Positions 20,099 through 29,590 of a stretch of DNA of 64,000 nt are shown one piece after another. Numbering within the stretch: the stretch's first letter is position 1; every line of letters starts with the position of its first letter. The DNA comes from PALSA-610 sp038239145 (lineage in GTDB: Bacteria; Actinomycetota; Acidimicrobiia; IMCC26256; PALSA-610), in NCBI GenBank assembly GCA_038239145.1, contig JBBSFB010000010.1:36087-100086 (forward strand), written 5' to 3'. The notes below the pieces were generated by a model, which searched no databases, was not told the DNA's origin, and was given only the letters and a program-made list of their open reading frames with translations. A program made the translations under genes and the position numbers.

Positions 20099-20201
20099 AG
20101 CGCGGGAGTGTATCGAGGAGGATGCCGCCCGACGCCGGAACCGCACGCCCCGGACGGATGACCCCGGCCCTCGGGCCGCTGCTACGCTGCTGCGCCTGCC
20201 C

Positions 20202-20275
20202 GGGGCTATAGCTCAGTCGGTTAGAGCGCGTCCCTGATAAGGACGAGGTCGTAAGTTCGATTCTTACTAGCCCCA
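20202..20275 (+). tRNA. tRNA-Ile (GAT)
   Basis: A 74-nt cloverleaf: acceptor GGGGCTA/TAGCCCC, anticodon arm CGTCC-CTGATAA-GGACG (anticodon GAT) and T arm GTAAG-TTCGATT-CTTAC, discriminator A, no encoded CCA. Many actinobacteria have ileT next to alaT after gyrA; here the two are 6 kb apart and on opposite strands. Confidence 0.96.
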
Positions 20276-20335
20276 CTCGCGCAAGTCCGGACGCGCGCCG
20301 GTCGCCGGTCCGGCACTTCTTCGCTTGGGAGGTCG

Positions 20336-21910
20336 TCACCCGGGGTCGCCAAAGGCGATCACGGCGAGTGGCTCGACGCCCACCGGCACGAGCGCGAGAT
20401 GCAGTCGCAAGGCCCGGAACGATCTCGCCCACGCCGCACCTTCGCCCGTGGACACGTGGGTGCGGATGATCCAGATCCGCACCCGCGTACCGCGGGTTCG
20501 CGCGAGCGCCATCGCCCTCTGCATCACGGCGGTCGTGTCCGCAACCTGTCGCCCGGTGGCGTAAACGATCCCGGCAATATTCGAGACGCGGGTCGTGTAG
20601 CCGTTCGAGTTGTTGCCGGTCGTGTCGACCGCGAACGTGTTCTTGGCTCCGGGCCAGTAATAGCCGACTCCGTAGCTGCTCATCAGGCTCACGACCACCA
20701 CATCAGCCGGCGCGCGATGACCGGCCACATAGGCGACCTGGCTCCGGACGTCTTCGTCGGGGATCGAGTGCGTGCGGAGGTACGGCTCGGCGCGGTACGC
20801 GAACCCGAGAGCGACCACCAATGTGACGACGACCGCAAGCACTCGCGATCGCCCTGCGACCGCGACGATCGCGCCCGCGATGCCCACACCGATCACCGTG
20901 AGCGAGAACACGAGGAGAAAGTGCGACGTGCGTTGGTCGAGGAACGGGTAACGCCGGGCCACGCCCGCGACCATCATCTCGATCCACACCAGCGGCACCA
21001 CCAGCGCGAGCGTCGTGCGTCCCAGCCGCATCAGCACGGTGACGCCGAGTGTGAGCGCAACCAGCACGACGAGCGCCGAACCTGGACCGCCCAGCGTCAC
21101 CGAGACGTGACCCAACCGGTCCCAGGTGTCGGCGATCTCGTGGACCGGGCCACCCGTGAGGTAGTACGCCCGCCAGTAGTCCCGCAGGGCACGGTTGTCG
21201 TGCGGAATGACGACCGCGACGAAGTACAGGGCGAGCGCGACGAGGGTCGCGGCGGAGGCGACCAAGACGTCGCGGCCGTAGGAGCGATCAGTCGGGCCAT
21301 CGGAGGGACGAGCCGTCAATTCGGTGATGACCAGCGCCGAGAACCCGGCGGCGGTGATAAACGCCGACACCGTGCTGAACCCGACCGCTATCACCGCACC
21401 GATCGACAACGCGGCCAGCCGGCGGCGAGACGGCGCCGCTTCGACCCGCAGCAACAAGAACACGACGACGAGCGCGAAGAACGCGTCCGAGGTGTACTGC
21501 TTCAGGTCGTTGCGCACGAGCGAGATCGGCGCCAGCACGACGAGGGCCGCAGTCAGAGTCGCCGCGAATCGAGCGACGGCCACAGACCTCCACGGCAGAG
21601 AGCGCGCGACTACGTACGCCATCACCACGTCGCCGCATGCGAACAGCAGCGTCACGAGCCGCGTCCCGTCCCGGCCGAACGGCGCCAGCCGCACGAGAAA
21701 CAGCCAACCGACGGGCGTGCTCGACGACAGCGCCACGTAGCGCGACAGCGGCGCCTTCGCGAGCAAGGCGACCCAAGCCTCGTCCGCCCAGTACGGATGC
21801 CGGGTCAGGTACCCGACCGGATGTACGACGAAGACCAGCGCCGCGAGCCCAGCCGCGAGCGCAACGTCGCCCCAGAGGCCGCGCGTGCGGATCCGACTGA
21901 ACGTCGAGAC
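20336..21910 (-). CDS. Polytopic glycosyltransferase-like membrane protein (GT39/GT-C type)
   Basis: About 525 residues with many transmembrane helices (DVALAAGLAALVFVV, VVVFLLLRV, LALVVPLVWIEMMVAGV) and a C-terminal extracytoplasmic domain. YWADEAW near residue 45 resembles the acidic catalytic loop of GT-C enzymes, which transfer sugars from polyprenyl phosphates outside the membrane. It follows the DUF3566 gene directly. The start is unresolved: between the DUF3566 stop and the first helices I find no ATG, GTG or TTG in frame; the given end is a GTC codon at the earliest plausible point. The frame remains open back to a GTG at 22201 inside the DUF3566 gene. Confidence 0.68.
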   Translation of the reverse strand, partial: VSTFSRIRTRGLWGDVALAAGLAALVFVVHPVGYLTRHPYWADEAWVALLAKAPLSRYVALSSSTPVGWLFLVRLAPFGRDGTRLVTLLFACGDVVMAYVVARSLPWRSVAVARFAATLTAALVVLAPISLVRNDLKQYTSDAFFALVVVFLLLRVEAAPSRRRLAALSIGAVIAVGFSTVSAFITAAGFSALVITELTARPSDGPTDRSYGRDVLVASAATLVALALYFVAVVIPHDNRALRDYWRAYYLTGGPVHEIADTWDRLGHVSVTLGGPGSALVVLVALTLGVTVLMRLGRTTLALVVPLVWIEMMVAGVARRYPFLDQRTSHFLLVFSLTVIGVGIAGAIVAVAGRSRVLAVVVTLVVALGFAYRAEPYLRTHSIPDEDVRSQVAYVAGHRAPADVVVVSLMSSYGVGYYWPGAKNTFAVDTTGNNSNGYTTRVSNIAGIVYATGRQVADTTAVMQRAMALARTRGTRVRIWIIRTHVSTGEGAAWARSFRALRLHLALVPVGVEPLAVIAFGDPG

Positions 21911-21915
21911 CGCCG

Positions 21916-22380
21916 CTACCCGGTCAGCTCTTCTTGCTCCACGACCGTCACTTCGATGCCGCCGAGCAGCTCCGAGAACAGGTTGTAGAACGCGGCCGCG
22001 AGCACCGTCACGACGGTGAGCAGGCACACCACGACGAGCCCGATGAGCGTCGCCGCCCGCAGCACCTGCCACGACAGCAACCGAAAGTCCTTGTTGTTGA
22101 CCAGTTGCCCGACGAAGCTCTCGACGCTGGCGACGACCCCGGCCGCCGACGCGATCCACCAGAGCATGACGCCCGCGAGCAGCATCACGATCAACGCGCA
22201 CAGGTAGAAACAGATCGATACCTTCAGCACCGACCAGAGGTCGAGCGACCGGATCGTCTGCACGTAGCGACGTTCGAAGACCTGACGAGGTGACGCGACG
22301 CGCCGGCGCCGGGGTCGCTTGGGCGCGCTCGGCTCCGGGCCGGCCTGAACGCTCTCGAGCACGGCCTTGGCACGCGCCAC
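21916..22380 (-). CDS. DUF3566 transmembrane protein downstream of gyrA
   Basis: A 154-residue protein with a basic N-terminus (KRPRRRRVASPRQVF), the DUF3566 opening RSLDLWSVLKVSICFYL, two long hydrophobic helices and a short acidic tail. The gene follows gyrA by 3 bp, the conserved actinobacterial position (Rv0007-like). GTG 22380. Its function is not established; the conserved linkage to gyrase suggests co-transcription. Confidence 0.9.
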   Translation of the reverse strand: MARAKAVLESVQAGPEPSAPKRPRRRRVASPRQVFERRYVQTIRSLDLWSVLKVSICFYLCALIVMLLAGVMLWWIASAAGVVASVESFVGQLVNNKDFRLLSWQVLRAATLIGLVVVCLLTVVTVLAAAFYNLFSELLGGIEVTVVEQEELTG

Positions 22381-22383
22381 CGG

Positions 22384-24939
22384 TCAGTCCTCTTCGCCCT
22401 CGACCGCGTCACCGATCGGCGCGGGACCGTCCGTCGGCACGCCGTCTTCGTTGATGACCCCGGCAGCGGCGTCGCCGTCGAGTTCGTCTTCGGTGGACTC
22501 GGCCTCGAGCACTGGTGCCACGGCGACAACCGTATCGCCCTCGTCCAGCCTGGCTACGCGCACACCCGTAGCGTCCCGGCCCTGCTCGGAGATCTCGTCG
22601 ATCCCCATCCGCACGATGTTCCCGGCAGAGGAGAACACCAGGACCTCGTTACCGGGGTCGACGGTGAACGCGGCCACGACGGTGCCGCGGGACTCGTTGA
22701 CGCGCATTCCTCGCACCCCCTGCCCGCCCCGGCCCTGCCGGTTGAAGGCTGCGACCGGCGTCCGCTTCCCGTGACCGCTGGATGACACGAACAGCAGGAC
22801 CGCGTCGTCGCGGGCGAGGTCGCAGCTCACGACCGCATCGGCCGCCGACTTCAGCCGCATCCCTCGAACGCCTGCAGTGGCGCGCCCCATCGACCGCACG
22901 TCGTCCTCGGAAAATCGGATCGTCATTCCGTTGCGCGACACCATGAAGACGTCGTCGGATCCCGTGGTCTGAATCACGCGTACGAGCTCGTCGTCGTCGT
23001 TGAGGTTGATTGCGATGAGCCCGCTACGCAGCGACGAGTCGTACTCGGACATGCGCGTCTTCTTCACGATGCCCTTGCGGGTCGCGAAGAACAGGTAGAC
23101 GCCGTCTTCGTAGGTGCGGGTGTCGATAATCGCTTGGATGTGTTCGTCGCCCTGAAGTGCGACGAGGTTGACCAACGCGGTACCGCGCGCGGTGCGATCC
23201 TTCATCGGAATCTCGTGCGCGCGCAGGCGGTAGACACGCCCCCGGTTCGAGAAGAACAACAGGTACGAATGGGCGGTCGTGCTGAGCAAGTGTTCTACGT
23301 AGTCCTCTTCGCGGAGGTTGCCGCCCCGTACACCCTTGCCGCCGCGGGCCTGGGTCCGAAACTGGTCGACGGGAACGGTCTTCACGTAGCCGCGGTGCGA
23401 GAGCGTGAGGACGAGCTCCTCGTCTTCGATGAGATCGAGGTCGGCCAGATCACCGGGGTCGGTCGCGATGCTCGTGCGCCGCTCGTCGCCGTACTTGTCG
23501 CGGATGGCGGTGAGCTCGGTCTTGATGACCCCCCGCAGCTTCGTCTCGTCGGCGAGGATCGCCTCGAGTTCGGCAATACGCAGGGCGATCTCCTCGAACT
23601 CTTCGCGCAGCTTCTGACGCTCGAGCGCGGCCAGACGGCGAAGCGCCATGTCGAGAATGTGGGTCGCCTGGGTCTCGCTGAACTCGTACGGGGCGAGTTG
23701 CAGCGACTGGCGCGCCGCGTCGGCCGACTCCGAGCCGCGGATCAGCGTGATGATCGCGTCGATCATGTCGAGTGCCTTGAGGAGTCCCTCGAGGATGTGC
23801 GCACGGGCGCGATCCTTCGCCAGGCGGTACTGGGTGCGCCGGGTGATGACCTCCACCTGGTGAGCCACGTACACGTCCAACGCCTGGCGGAGGTTCAAAA
23901 CGCGGGGCACCCCGTCGACGAGCGCGACCTGATTCGCGGCGAAGTTCGTCTGCATCGGCGTGTGCTTGTAGAGTTGGTTGAGCACGACCTGCGCGTTGGC
24001 GTCGCGCTTGAGTTCGATCACCAATCCAACGGTGTCGCCGGCCGAGAGGTCGGTGACGGCCCGGATGCCCTCGCCGCGTCCGTCCCTGACCAGATCAAGG
24101 ATCTTGGCGCCGATGGCCTCGACCGACGTCTGGAACGGCAACTCCGACACGAGAATGCGCTGGCCGCCCTTCACGTCTTCCTCGATCTCGGCGGTGGCGC
24201 GCATGCGGATCGATCCCCGGCCGGTCCGGTAGTACTCGGCGATCCCGGCTCGCCCGAGGATCGATGCCCCGGTGGGGAAATCGGGCCCGCTGACGAACTG
24301 CATGAGGTCGTCGATGGTCGCGTCGGGATTGTCGACGAGATGCAGCGCGGCGTTGACGACTTCGGTCAGGTTGTGAGGCGGGATGTTGGTGGCCATGCCG
24401 ACGGCGATGCCGCCGCCGCCGTTCACCAACAGGTTCGGGAATCGCGCCGGGACGACAAGTGGCTCGCGGTTACGACCGTCGTAAGTATCGCCGAAGTCGA
24501 CGGTGTCCTCGTCGATCTCGCCGAGCAGCTCCATCGCGAGCGGCGACAGGCGGGCTTCGGTGTAGCGCGCCGCGGCCGGCCGGTCGTTCGGCGAACCGAA
24601 GTTCCCGTGGCCGTCGATCAACGGATAGCGCAGCGAGAAGTCCTGGGCCATGCGCGCGAGCGCGTCGTAAATCGACTGATCACCGTGCGGGTGGTACTTG
24701 CCCATCACTTCGCCGACCGCGTTCGCGCACTTGCGGTGCGGGCGGTCGGGCCGCATGCCTTCGGCGTACATGCCATAGAGAATCCGGCGTTGCACCGGCT
24801 TCAAGCCGTCGCGCGCGTCCGGGAGCGCGCGCGACGTAATGACTGACATCGCGTAGTCCAAGAAGGAGCGTTCCATCTCCTCTTGGATCTCGATCGGTTC
24901 GATGTTGCCGCCGAGCGTCGGGGTTTCTTCGTCAGGCAT
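22384..24939 (-). CDS. gyrA: DNA gyrase subunit A
   Basis: 851 residues, normal length. Catalytic Tyr lies in RPAAARYTEARL, with the surrounding quinolone region HPHGDQSIYDALARM. The C-terminal beta-pinwheel includes a GyrA box-like QARGGKG and an acidic tail. It breaks and reseals DNA with GyrB to introduce negative supercoils. It lies 28 bp after gyrB in one operon with gyrB and DUF3566. At the position of E. coli Ser83 and M. tuberculosis Ala90 the residue is Gln (codon CAG). Confidence 0.98.
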   Translation of the reverse strand: MPDEETPTLGGNIEPIEIQEEMERSFLDYAMSVITSRALPDARDGLKPVQRRILYGMYAEGMRPDRPHRKCANAVGEVMGKYHPHGDQSIYDALARMAQDFSLRYPLIDGHGNFGSPNDRPAAARYTEARLSPLAMELLGEIDEDTVDFGDTYDGRNREPLVVPARFPNLLVNGGGGIAVGMATNIPPHNLTEVVNAALHLVDNPDATIDDLMQFVSGPDFPTGASILGRAGIAEYYRTGRGSIRMRATAEIEEDVKGGQRILVSELPFQTSVEAIGAKILDLVRDGRGEGIRAVTDLSAGDTVGLVIELKRDANAQVVLNQLYKHTPMQTNFAANQVALVDGVPRVLNLRQALDVYVAHQVEVITRRTQYRLAKDRARAHILEGLLKALDMIDAIITLIRGSESADAARQSLQLAPYEFSETQATHILDMALRRLAALERQKLREEFEEIALRIAELEAILADETKLRGVIKTELTAIRDKYGDERRTSIATDPGDLADLDLIEDEELVLTLSHRGYVKTVPVDQFRTQARGGKGVRGGNLREEDYVEHLLSTTAHSYLLFFSNRGRVYRLRAHEIPMKDRTARGTALVNLVALQGDEHIQAIIDTRTYEDGVYLFFATRKGIVKKTRMSEYDSSLRSGLIAINLNDDDELVRVIQTTGSDDVFMVSRNGMTIRFSEDDVRSMGRATAGVRGMRLKSAADAVVSCDLARDDAVLLFVSSSGHGKRTPVAAFNRQGRGGQGVRGMRVNESRGTVVAAFTVDPGNEVLVFSSAGNIVRMGIDEISEQGRDATGVRVARLDEGDTVVAVAPVLEAESTEDELDGDAAAGVINEDGVPTDGPAPIGDAVEGEED

Positions 24940-24967
24940 GGTGGTCTCTCGTCGTCAGTGCGGCAGA

Positions 24968-26875
24968 TCAGATGTCGAGGAAGCGCACGTCTTTGGCGTT
25001 CGTCTGGATGAAGCCGCGCCGTGCTTCGACGTCCTCGCCCATGAGGGTCGAAAACGTCTTGTCCGCGATCGCGTCGATCTCCTCCACCGACACCTGCAAC
25101 AGCGTGCGAGTGGCGGGGTTCATCGTCGTGTCGCCCAGCTCATGCCAGTCCATCTCGCCGAGACCCTTGAATCGGCTCACTTCGATCTTGCGGCCCTCGT
25201 GCGCGGCCTCGAACGCGGCGAGTGCGTCGTCGTCCTTCAGGTAGGCGCGCTCGTCCTTGCCGAGCTTGGCCCCGTAGAGCGGCGGCTGGGCGATGTAGAC
25301 GTGGCCGGCCTTCACGATCTCGGGTAGCTGGCGGTAGAAGAACGTCAGCAGCAACGTGCGGATGTGCGAGCCGTCGACATCAGCATCGCTCATGATGATG
25401 ATCTTGTGGTAGCGGAGCTTCGAGAGGTCGAATTCCTCCCCGATGCCCGTGCCTGACGCGGAGATGAGGGCCTGGATTTCCTCGTTACGAAACATCTTGT
25501 CGAGGCGCGAGCGCTCGACGTTGAGGATCTTGCCCCGGATCGGCAGGATCGCCTGGAACCTTGGATCGCGCGCCTTCTTGGCGCTGCCCCCGGCACTGTC
25601 GCCCTCGACGATGAACAGCTCTGCCTCTTCCGCGTTACGGGTCGAGCAGTCGGAGAGCTTTCCCGGCATGAGCGCGGATTCGAGCAACGACTTCCGGCGC
25701 GTGAGATCGCGGGCCTGGCGCGCGGCCATGCGGGCGTTCGCGGCCTGCGTCGATTTGGTCACGATGACCTTGGCTTCGGTCGGGTGCTCCTCCAGCCATT
25801 CCGCGAGCTTCGTGTTGGTCGCGCGCTCGACGAACGAACGGATCTCGGTGTTGCCGAGCTTCGTTTTCGTCTGGCCTTCGAACTGCGGATTGCGCAGCTT
25901 CACCGAGACGATCGCTGTAAGCCCCTCGCGCATGTCTTCGCCGAGGAGGTTCTCGTCCTTTTCCTTGAGCAGACCCTTGCCGCGCGCGTACTTGTTCAGG
26001 ACGTTCGTGAGCGACTTCTTGAAGCCCTCTTCGTGCATGCCACCTTCGGTGGTGGCGATGTTGTTCGCGAACGAGTGCAGTCCCTCGTAGAAGCCGGTGT
26101 TCCACTGGAGCGCGATCTCGACCTCGCCGCTCTCGTACGTGTCGCTGATGTCGATGACCGTCGAGAACAACGGCTCCTTCGACGCGTTCAGGTACGACAC
26201 GAAGTCGACGATGCCGCCTTCGAACTTGAAGGTCTGCTCCGTTGGCTCTTCGCTCCGCTCGTCGCGGAAGATGATCTCGAGGCCACGGTTGAGGAACGCC
26301 ATCTCCCGCAGGCGCTCGACGAGCGTCTGGGCCCGGAACTCGATCTCTTCCATGATCGTCGGGTCCGGCCAGAACGTGATCGACGTGCCGTGCTCGTCGG
26401 AGTCGCCGATGCGTTCCAACCCCGCTACGGGCTCGCCACCGTCGACGAACACCATCGAGTAACGGCCACCGTCGCGCCGGATCTCCATCTCGAGTCGGCG
26501 CGAGAGCGCGTTGACGACCGAGACGCCGACCCCGTGCAGGCCGCCCGAGATCTTGTAGCCTTCGCCCCCGAACTTGCCGCCTGCGTGGAGCATCGTGAGC
26601 ACGATTTCAGCGGCCGACTTGTCGGGGTACTCCGGGTGCGGATCGACTGGGATGCCGCGTCCGTCATCAATGACGCGACACCCGCCGTCGGGCAGCAGGG
26701 TCACGTCGATCCGCGTCGCGTAGCCCGCGAGCGCCTCGTCGACGGAGTTGTCGACGACCTCGTACACGAGGTGGTGAAGACCCGAGGGACCGGTCGAACC
26801 GATGTACATGCCGGGCCGTTCGCGCACCGGCTGAAGACCCTTGAGAATGGAGATGTCCTTGGCGCCGTACGCCAC
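24968..26875 (-). CDS. gyrB: DNA gyrase subunit B
   Basis: 635 residues. GHKL ATPase motifs are clear (EVVDNSVDEALAG, DDGRGIPVDPH, GGLHGVGVSVVNALS), followed by the transducer and the TOPRIM domain (LFIVEGDSAGGSAK, MSDADVDGSHIRTLLL). GTG 26875 follows GGAAGGGAC and gives the usual N-terminus AYGAKDISILKGLQPVRER. Supplies ATP-driven strand passage to gyrase. The upstream leader contains a long inverted repeat. Confidence 0.98.
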   Translation of the reverse strand: MAYGAKDISILKGLQPVRERPGMYIGSTGPSGLHHLVYEVVDNSVDEALAGYATRIDVTLLPDGGCRVIDDGRGIPVDPHPEYPDKSAAEIVLTMLHAGGKFGGEGYKISGGLHGVGVSVVNALSRRLEMEIRRDGGRYSMVFVDGGEPVAGLERIGDSDEHGTSITFWPDPTIMEEIEFRAQTLVERLREMAFLNRGLEIIFRDERSEEPTEQTFKFEGGIVDFVSYLNASKEPLFSTVIDISDTYESGEVEIALQWNTGFYEGLHSFANNIATTEGGMHEEGFKKSLTNVLNKYARGKGLLKEKDENLLGEDMREGLTAIVSVKLRNPQFEGQTKTKLGNTEIRSFVERATNTKLAEWLEEHPTEAKVIVTKSTQAANARMAARQARDLTRRKSLLESALMPGKLSDCSTRNAEEAELFIVEGDSAGGSAKKARDPRFQAILPIRGKILNVERSRLDKMFRNEEIQALISASGTGIGEEFDLSKLRYHKIIIMSDADVDGSHIRTLLLTFFYRQLPEIVKAGHVYIAQPPLYGAKLGKDERAYLKDDDALAAFEAAHEGRKIEVSRFKGLGEMDWHELGDTTMNPATRTLLQVSVEEIDAIADKTFSTLMGEDVEARRGFIQTNAKDVRFLDI

Positions 26876-26914
26876 GCGTAAGTCCCTTCCAGCAAGCCTG
26901 TCGTCGGCGTGCCC

Positions 26915-26963
26915 AAAACACCCGAGCCGGGCACACAAAAGCCCTGGTCGCAGGGGGTGTTTT
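26915..26963. promoter_or_regulatory. Inverted repeat in the gyrB leader
   Basis: AAAACACCC (26915-26923) and GGGTGTTTT (26955-26963) are perfect 9-bp arms around a 31-bp loop. A minus-strand TACACT at 26974-26979 may be the -10 box of gyrB, placing the repeat in the 5' untranslated RNA. It could fold as an RNA hairpin or bind a regulator. Confidence 0.45.
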
Positions 26964-26994
26964 ACGTGACCTCAGTGTACCAGAAATGGACGCT

Positions 26995-27315
26995 TCATCG
27001 GGTCTTTCGGGGCCCCGAAACGACCACTTTCACCGACGTCACCGAACCCTCGCCGCAATGGGCGTTGACCTGCGCCACGAGGTCACCCGCGGCGTACCGC
27101 AACTGGGTCGCGAACGCCGGTCCGTCGACTGCGATCGTGCACTCGCCGTCGCGAACCGAGCGCACCTGCGCGTGCTCGGCAACCGCCGGCCCCACGATGT
27201 CACGCCAACGCGCGGTGAGGGTCTCCAACACGTCGGGCGCCCCCATCCCGAGCTCGCGCGAAACCCGCTCGATCGCATCGCGCAGCGGCACCGGCTCGTC
27301 GCCACGTTTCTTCAT
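26995..27315 (-). CDS. dciA: DciA (DUF721), replicative helicase loader/operator
   Basis: A 106-residue basic protein with the DUF721 core: ARWRDIVGPAVAEHAQVRSV and a KH-like fold ending FATQLRYAAGDLVAQV. DciA is the ancestral bacterial partner that helps DnaB load at the origin in genomes lacking DnaC or DnaI. It sits between recF and gyrB, its standard actinobacterial place; the start ATG is 24 bp after the recF stop. Its substrate DnaB is encoded at 57.9 kb. Confidence 0.9.
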   Translation of the reverse strand: MKKRGDEPVPLRDAIERVSRELGMGAPDVLETLTARWRDIVGPAVAEHAQVRSVRDGECTIAVDGPAFATQLRYAAGDLVAQVNAHCGEGSVTSVKVVVSGPRKTR

Positions 27316-27339
27316 GACGGCTTCTTCATGCGGACTTGG

Positions 27340-28482
27340 TCATGACTGTGCTTCCACGTGGCCGGCGTGCACGATCAACGTCTGTTGTGCTTCGACGTCG
27401 GGAGGTAGCTCACCCGCGGTCGTCAGCAACGTCTGGCCCGGCGGGAGGTTGCGCACGAGTGCCGCCGCCCGTTGCGCGTCGAGCTCGCTGAATACGTCGT
27501 CGAGCAACAACACCGGCGCCGCGCCCGCGAGATCACGCACCACCATGTGACCGGCGAGCCGCAATGCGAGCGCGAGTGTTCGCTGCTCGCCTTGCGACGC
27601 CTGGTAACGCGCGTCGAGACCGTCGATCGTCAGGTGGAGCTCGTCGCGATGGGGGCCGACGAGGGTCAGTCCCCGGTCGATTTCCGCCCGACGCCGCCGC
27701 TCGAGCGCCTCCCGCAGTTGGGTCTCCACGCCGCCGGCGTCCGCGGCCGTCAACGGCTCCGGCGCCGACTCGCTGACGTACGTCGCGTCGATCGGACGGG
27801 CGTCGAGGGCCAACATCTCGTATGCGGCGGCCACTGCCGGCACCAGCCGCTCGAGAAGCCGAAGCCGGCCCCGTACGAGCTCGGCGCCGGCGTGTACGAG
27901 TTGGTCGTCGAAGACGTCGAGGGTGAAACGGGCGTCCTCGTCGCGCACCCCGGATCGCAACAGTGCGTTGCGTTGCTTCAGGACCCGGTCGAAGTCGCCC
28001 CGGGCCGCGTCGTACCGGGCGGCCAACATCGCCAAGAGCTCGTCGAGGAACTCCCGCCGCTCAGAGGGACCGCCTTTCACCAACGTGAGATCGTCGGGCG
28101 CGAACACCGTCACCCGCAGGAGTCCGTGCAGATCACGGGCCCGGGTCACCGCCTGGCGGTTACAAAAGATGCGATTGCGGCCGGTCACCTTGACCTCGGC
28201 CTCGAACAACTGCTGGCGGCTGCTCGTCGTGACCTCGGCCCGGACGATCGCTTCCGTCGCGCCCGAACGCACCAGCATCGCGTCGCTCACTCCACGAAAC
28301 GAACGGGCCCGGGCGACCCAACCAACCGCCTCCAAGAGGCTGGTCTTGCCCTGACCATTGGCGCCCTGCAGCACGGTCAGTCCGGAAGCGAGCTCGACGT
28401 CGATCTCGCGCAGGCAACGAAAATCGCTCAACCAGAGGTGCCCGACGCTGGTGGCGGGCCCGGCGTCGGCCGTCACGAGCAC
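27340..28482 (-). CDS. recF: DNA replication and repair protein RecF
   Basis: 380 residues. N-terminal LSDFRCLREIDVELASGLTV, Walker A GANGQGKTSLLEAV, ABC signature-like QGEQRTLALALRLAG and Walker B PVLLLDDVFSELDAQR are all present. RecF loads RecA at gaps with RecO and RecR. GTG 28482 is used because GAGAGGG lies 8 nt upstream; a second GTG two codons later is possible. It follows dnaN by 13 bp. Confidence 0.95.
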   Translation of the reverse strand: MLVTADAGPATSVGHLWLSDFRCLREIDVELASGLTVLQGANGQGKTSLLEAVGWVARARSFRGVSDAMLVRSGATEAIVRAEVTTSSRQQLFEAEVKVTGRNRIFCNRQAVTRARDLHGLLRVTVFAPDDLTLVKGGPSERREFLDELLAMLAARYDAARGDFDRVLKQRNALLRSGVRDEDARFTLDVFDDQLVHAGAELVRGRLRLLERLVPAVAAAYEMLALDARPIDATYVSESAPEPLTAADAGGVETQLREALERRRRAEIDRGLTLVGPHRDELHLTIDGLDARYQASQGEQRTLALALRLAGHMVVRDLAGAAPVLLLDDVFSELDAQRAAALVRNLPPGQTLLTTAGELPPDVEAQQTLIVHAGHVEAQS

Positions 28483-28495
28483 GGCTCTGGCCCTC

Positions 28496-29590
28496 TCAGG
28501 ATGTGCGCACCGGCATGAGGAGGTAGAGGAAGTCGTCGCCACCTGCTGCGCGCAACGTTGCCGGCTTGAGCGGGTCGATCGTGTCGAGTGCAACCTCCTC
28601 CGAGTCGAGCGCGTCCACGCCATCCCGCAGGAACACCGGGTTGAACGCCACGGTCAACTCGGTCCCCTCGAACTTCGCGTCGAGCGACTCCTGCGCGTTG
28701 CCCACGTCCTGGGCCGACATCGCAAGCTCCAGTCCGTCGGCACTCATCGAGATCCGGACCGCGGCGTTGTCGCGGTTCTGGCCGACGATCTGGACCCGGT
28801 CGAGGGCTTCCATCAGAGCCTCGCGGGCCACTGTCAGCCGGTTCGGGTACCCGCTCGGGATCAGCTGCTCGTAATTCGGGAAATCGCCTTCGATCAGGCG
28901 CGCCGTCACCTCGGCCCGTGACGTGCGGAACACCACGTCGCGCTCACGGAGCACGACCTCGATTTCACCGTCGCCGGCGAGGCGTTGCACCTCGGAGAGT
29001 CCCTTGGCCGCGACGAGCACGCGTTGGCCTTCTGCCAGCATGCTCACGCCCTTGAGGTCCCGGACCGCGAGGCGGTAGGAATCGGTCGCTACGAGGCGCA
29101 GACCGCCCGCGTGGGCCGTCATGAGCACACCGGTGAGGATCGGGCGCAGGTCGTCCTTCGACGCCGCCCGCACGACCTGGCGCAGCGCCGCGGCGAAGGC
29201 CGTGGAATCCACCTTCACACCCTCACCTTCGCTCGAGGCCAAGCGCGGGTAGTCCTCGGCGGGCTTCAGGCGCAACGACGTGGAAAACCGGCCCGACGTG
29301 ATCACGGCTTCGTCGCCGGTCACTGCAACGGTCACCGTTCCGGGCTCGAGCTTGCGCACGATCTCGCCCAGCAACTTCGGCACCACGGCGATCCCGGGCT
29401 CTTCGACTTCGGCCGGGACCTGCACACGGTTGGTGATCTCGAGGTCGGAGCCGATCAGCTCCAAGCCGTCGGCGGTCGCCGAGATCCTGAGATCTTGGAG
29501 AACGGGCAGGGCCCCGCTTCGACTCGCCACCGTCCGCTGCGCGGTCGCGACGGCATCCGCAAGGGTGTCACGCTCGCACCGGAACTTCAC
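28496..29590 (-). CDS. dnaN: DNA polymerase III sliding clamp (beta)
   Basis: 364 residues, the usual length, with three clamp repeats; start KFRCERDTLADAVATAQRTV, end DDFLYLLMPVRTS, which is the conserved C-terminus lining the peptide-binding pocket. It encircles DNA and tethers polymerase. The NucS protein in this window has a C-terminus of clamp-binding type. Good ribosome site (AAGGAGGA) before ATG 29590. Confidence 0.97.
   Translation of the reverse strand: MKFRCERDTLADAVATAQRTVASRSGALPVLQDLRISATADGLELIGSDLEITNRVQVPAEVEEPGIAVVPKLLGEIVRKLEPGTVTVAVTGDEAVITSGRFSTSLRLKPAEDYPRLASSEGEGVKVDSTAFAAALRQVVRAASKDDLRPILTGVLMTAHAGGLRLVATDSYRLAVRDLKGVSMLAEGQRVLVAAKGLSEVQRLAGDGEIEVVLRERDVVFRTSRAEVTARLIEGDFPNYEQLIPSGYPNRLTVAREALMEALDRVQIVGQNRDNAAVRISMSADGLELAMSAQDVGNAQESLDAKFEGTELTVAFNPVFLRDGVDALDSEEVALDTIDPLKPATLRAAGGDDFLYLLMPVRTS

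Noticed and set aside
23134..24846. Long plus-strand frame opposite gyrA
   Set aside because: Antisense shadow of a highly conserved GC-rich gene; no start signals or motifs.
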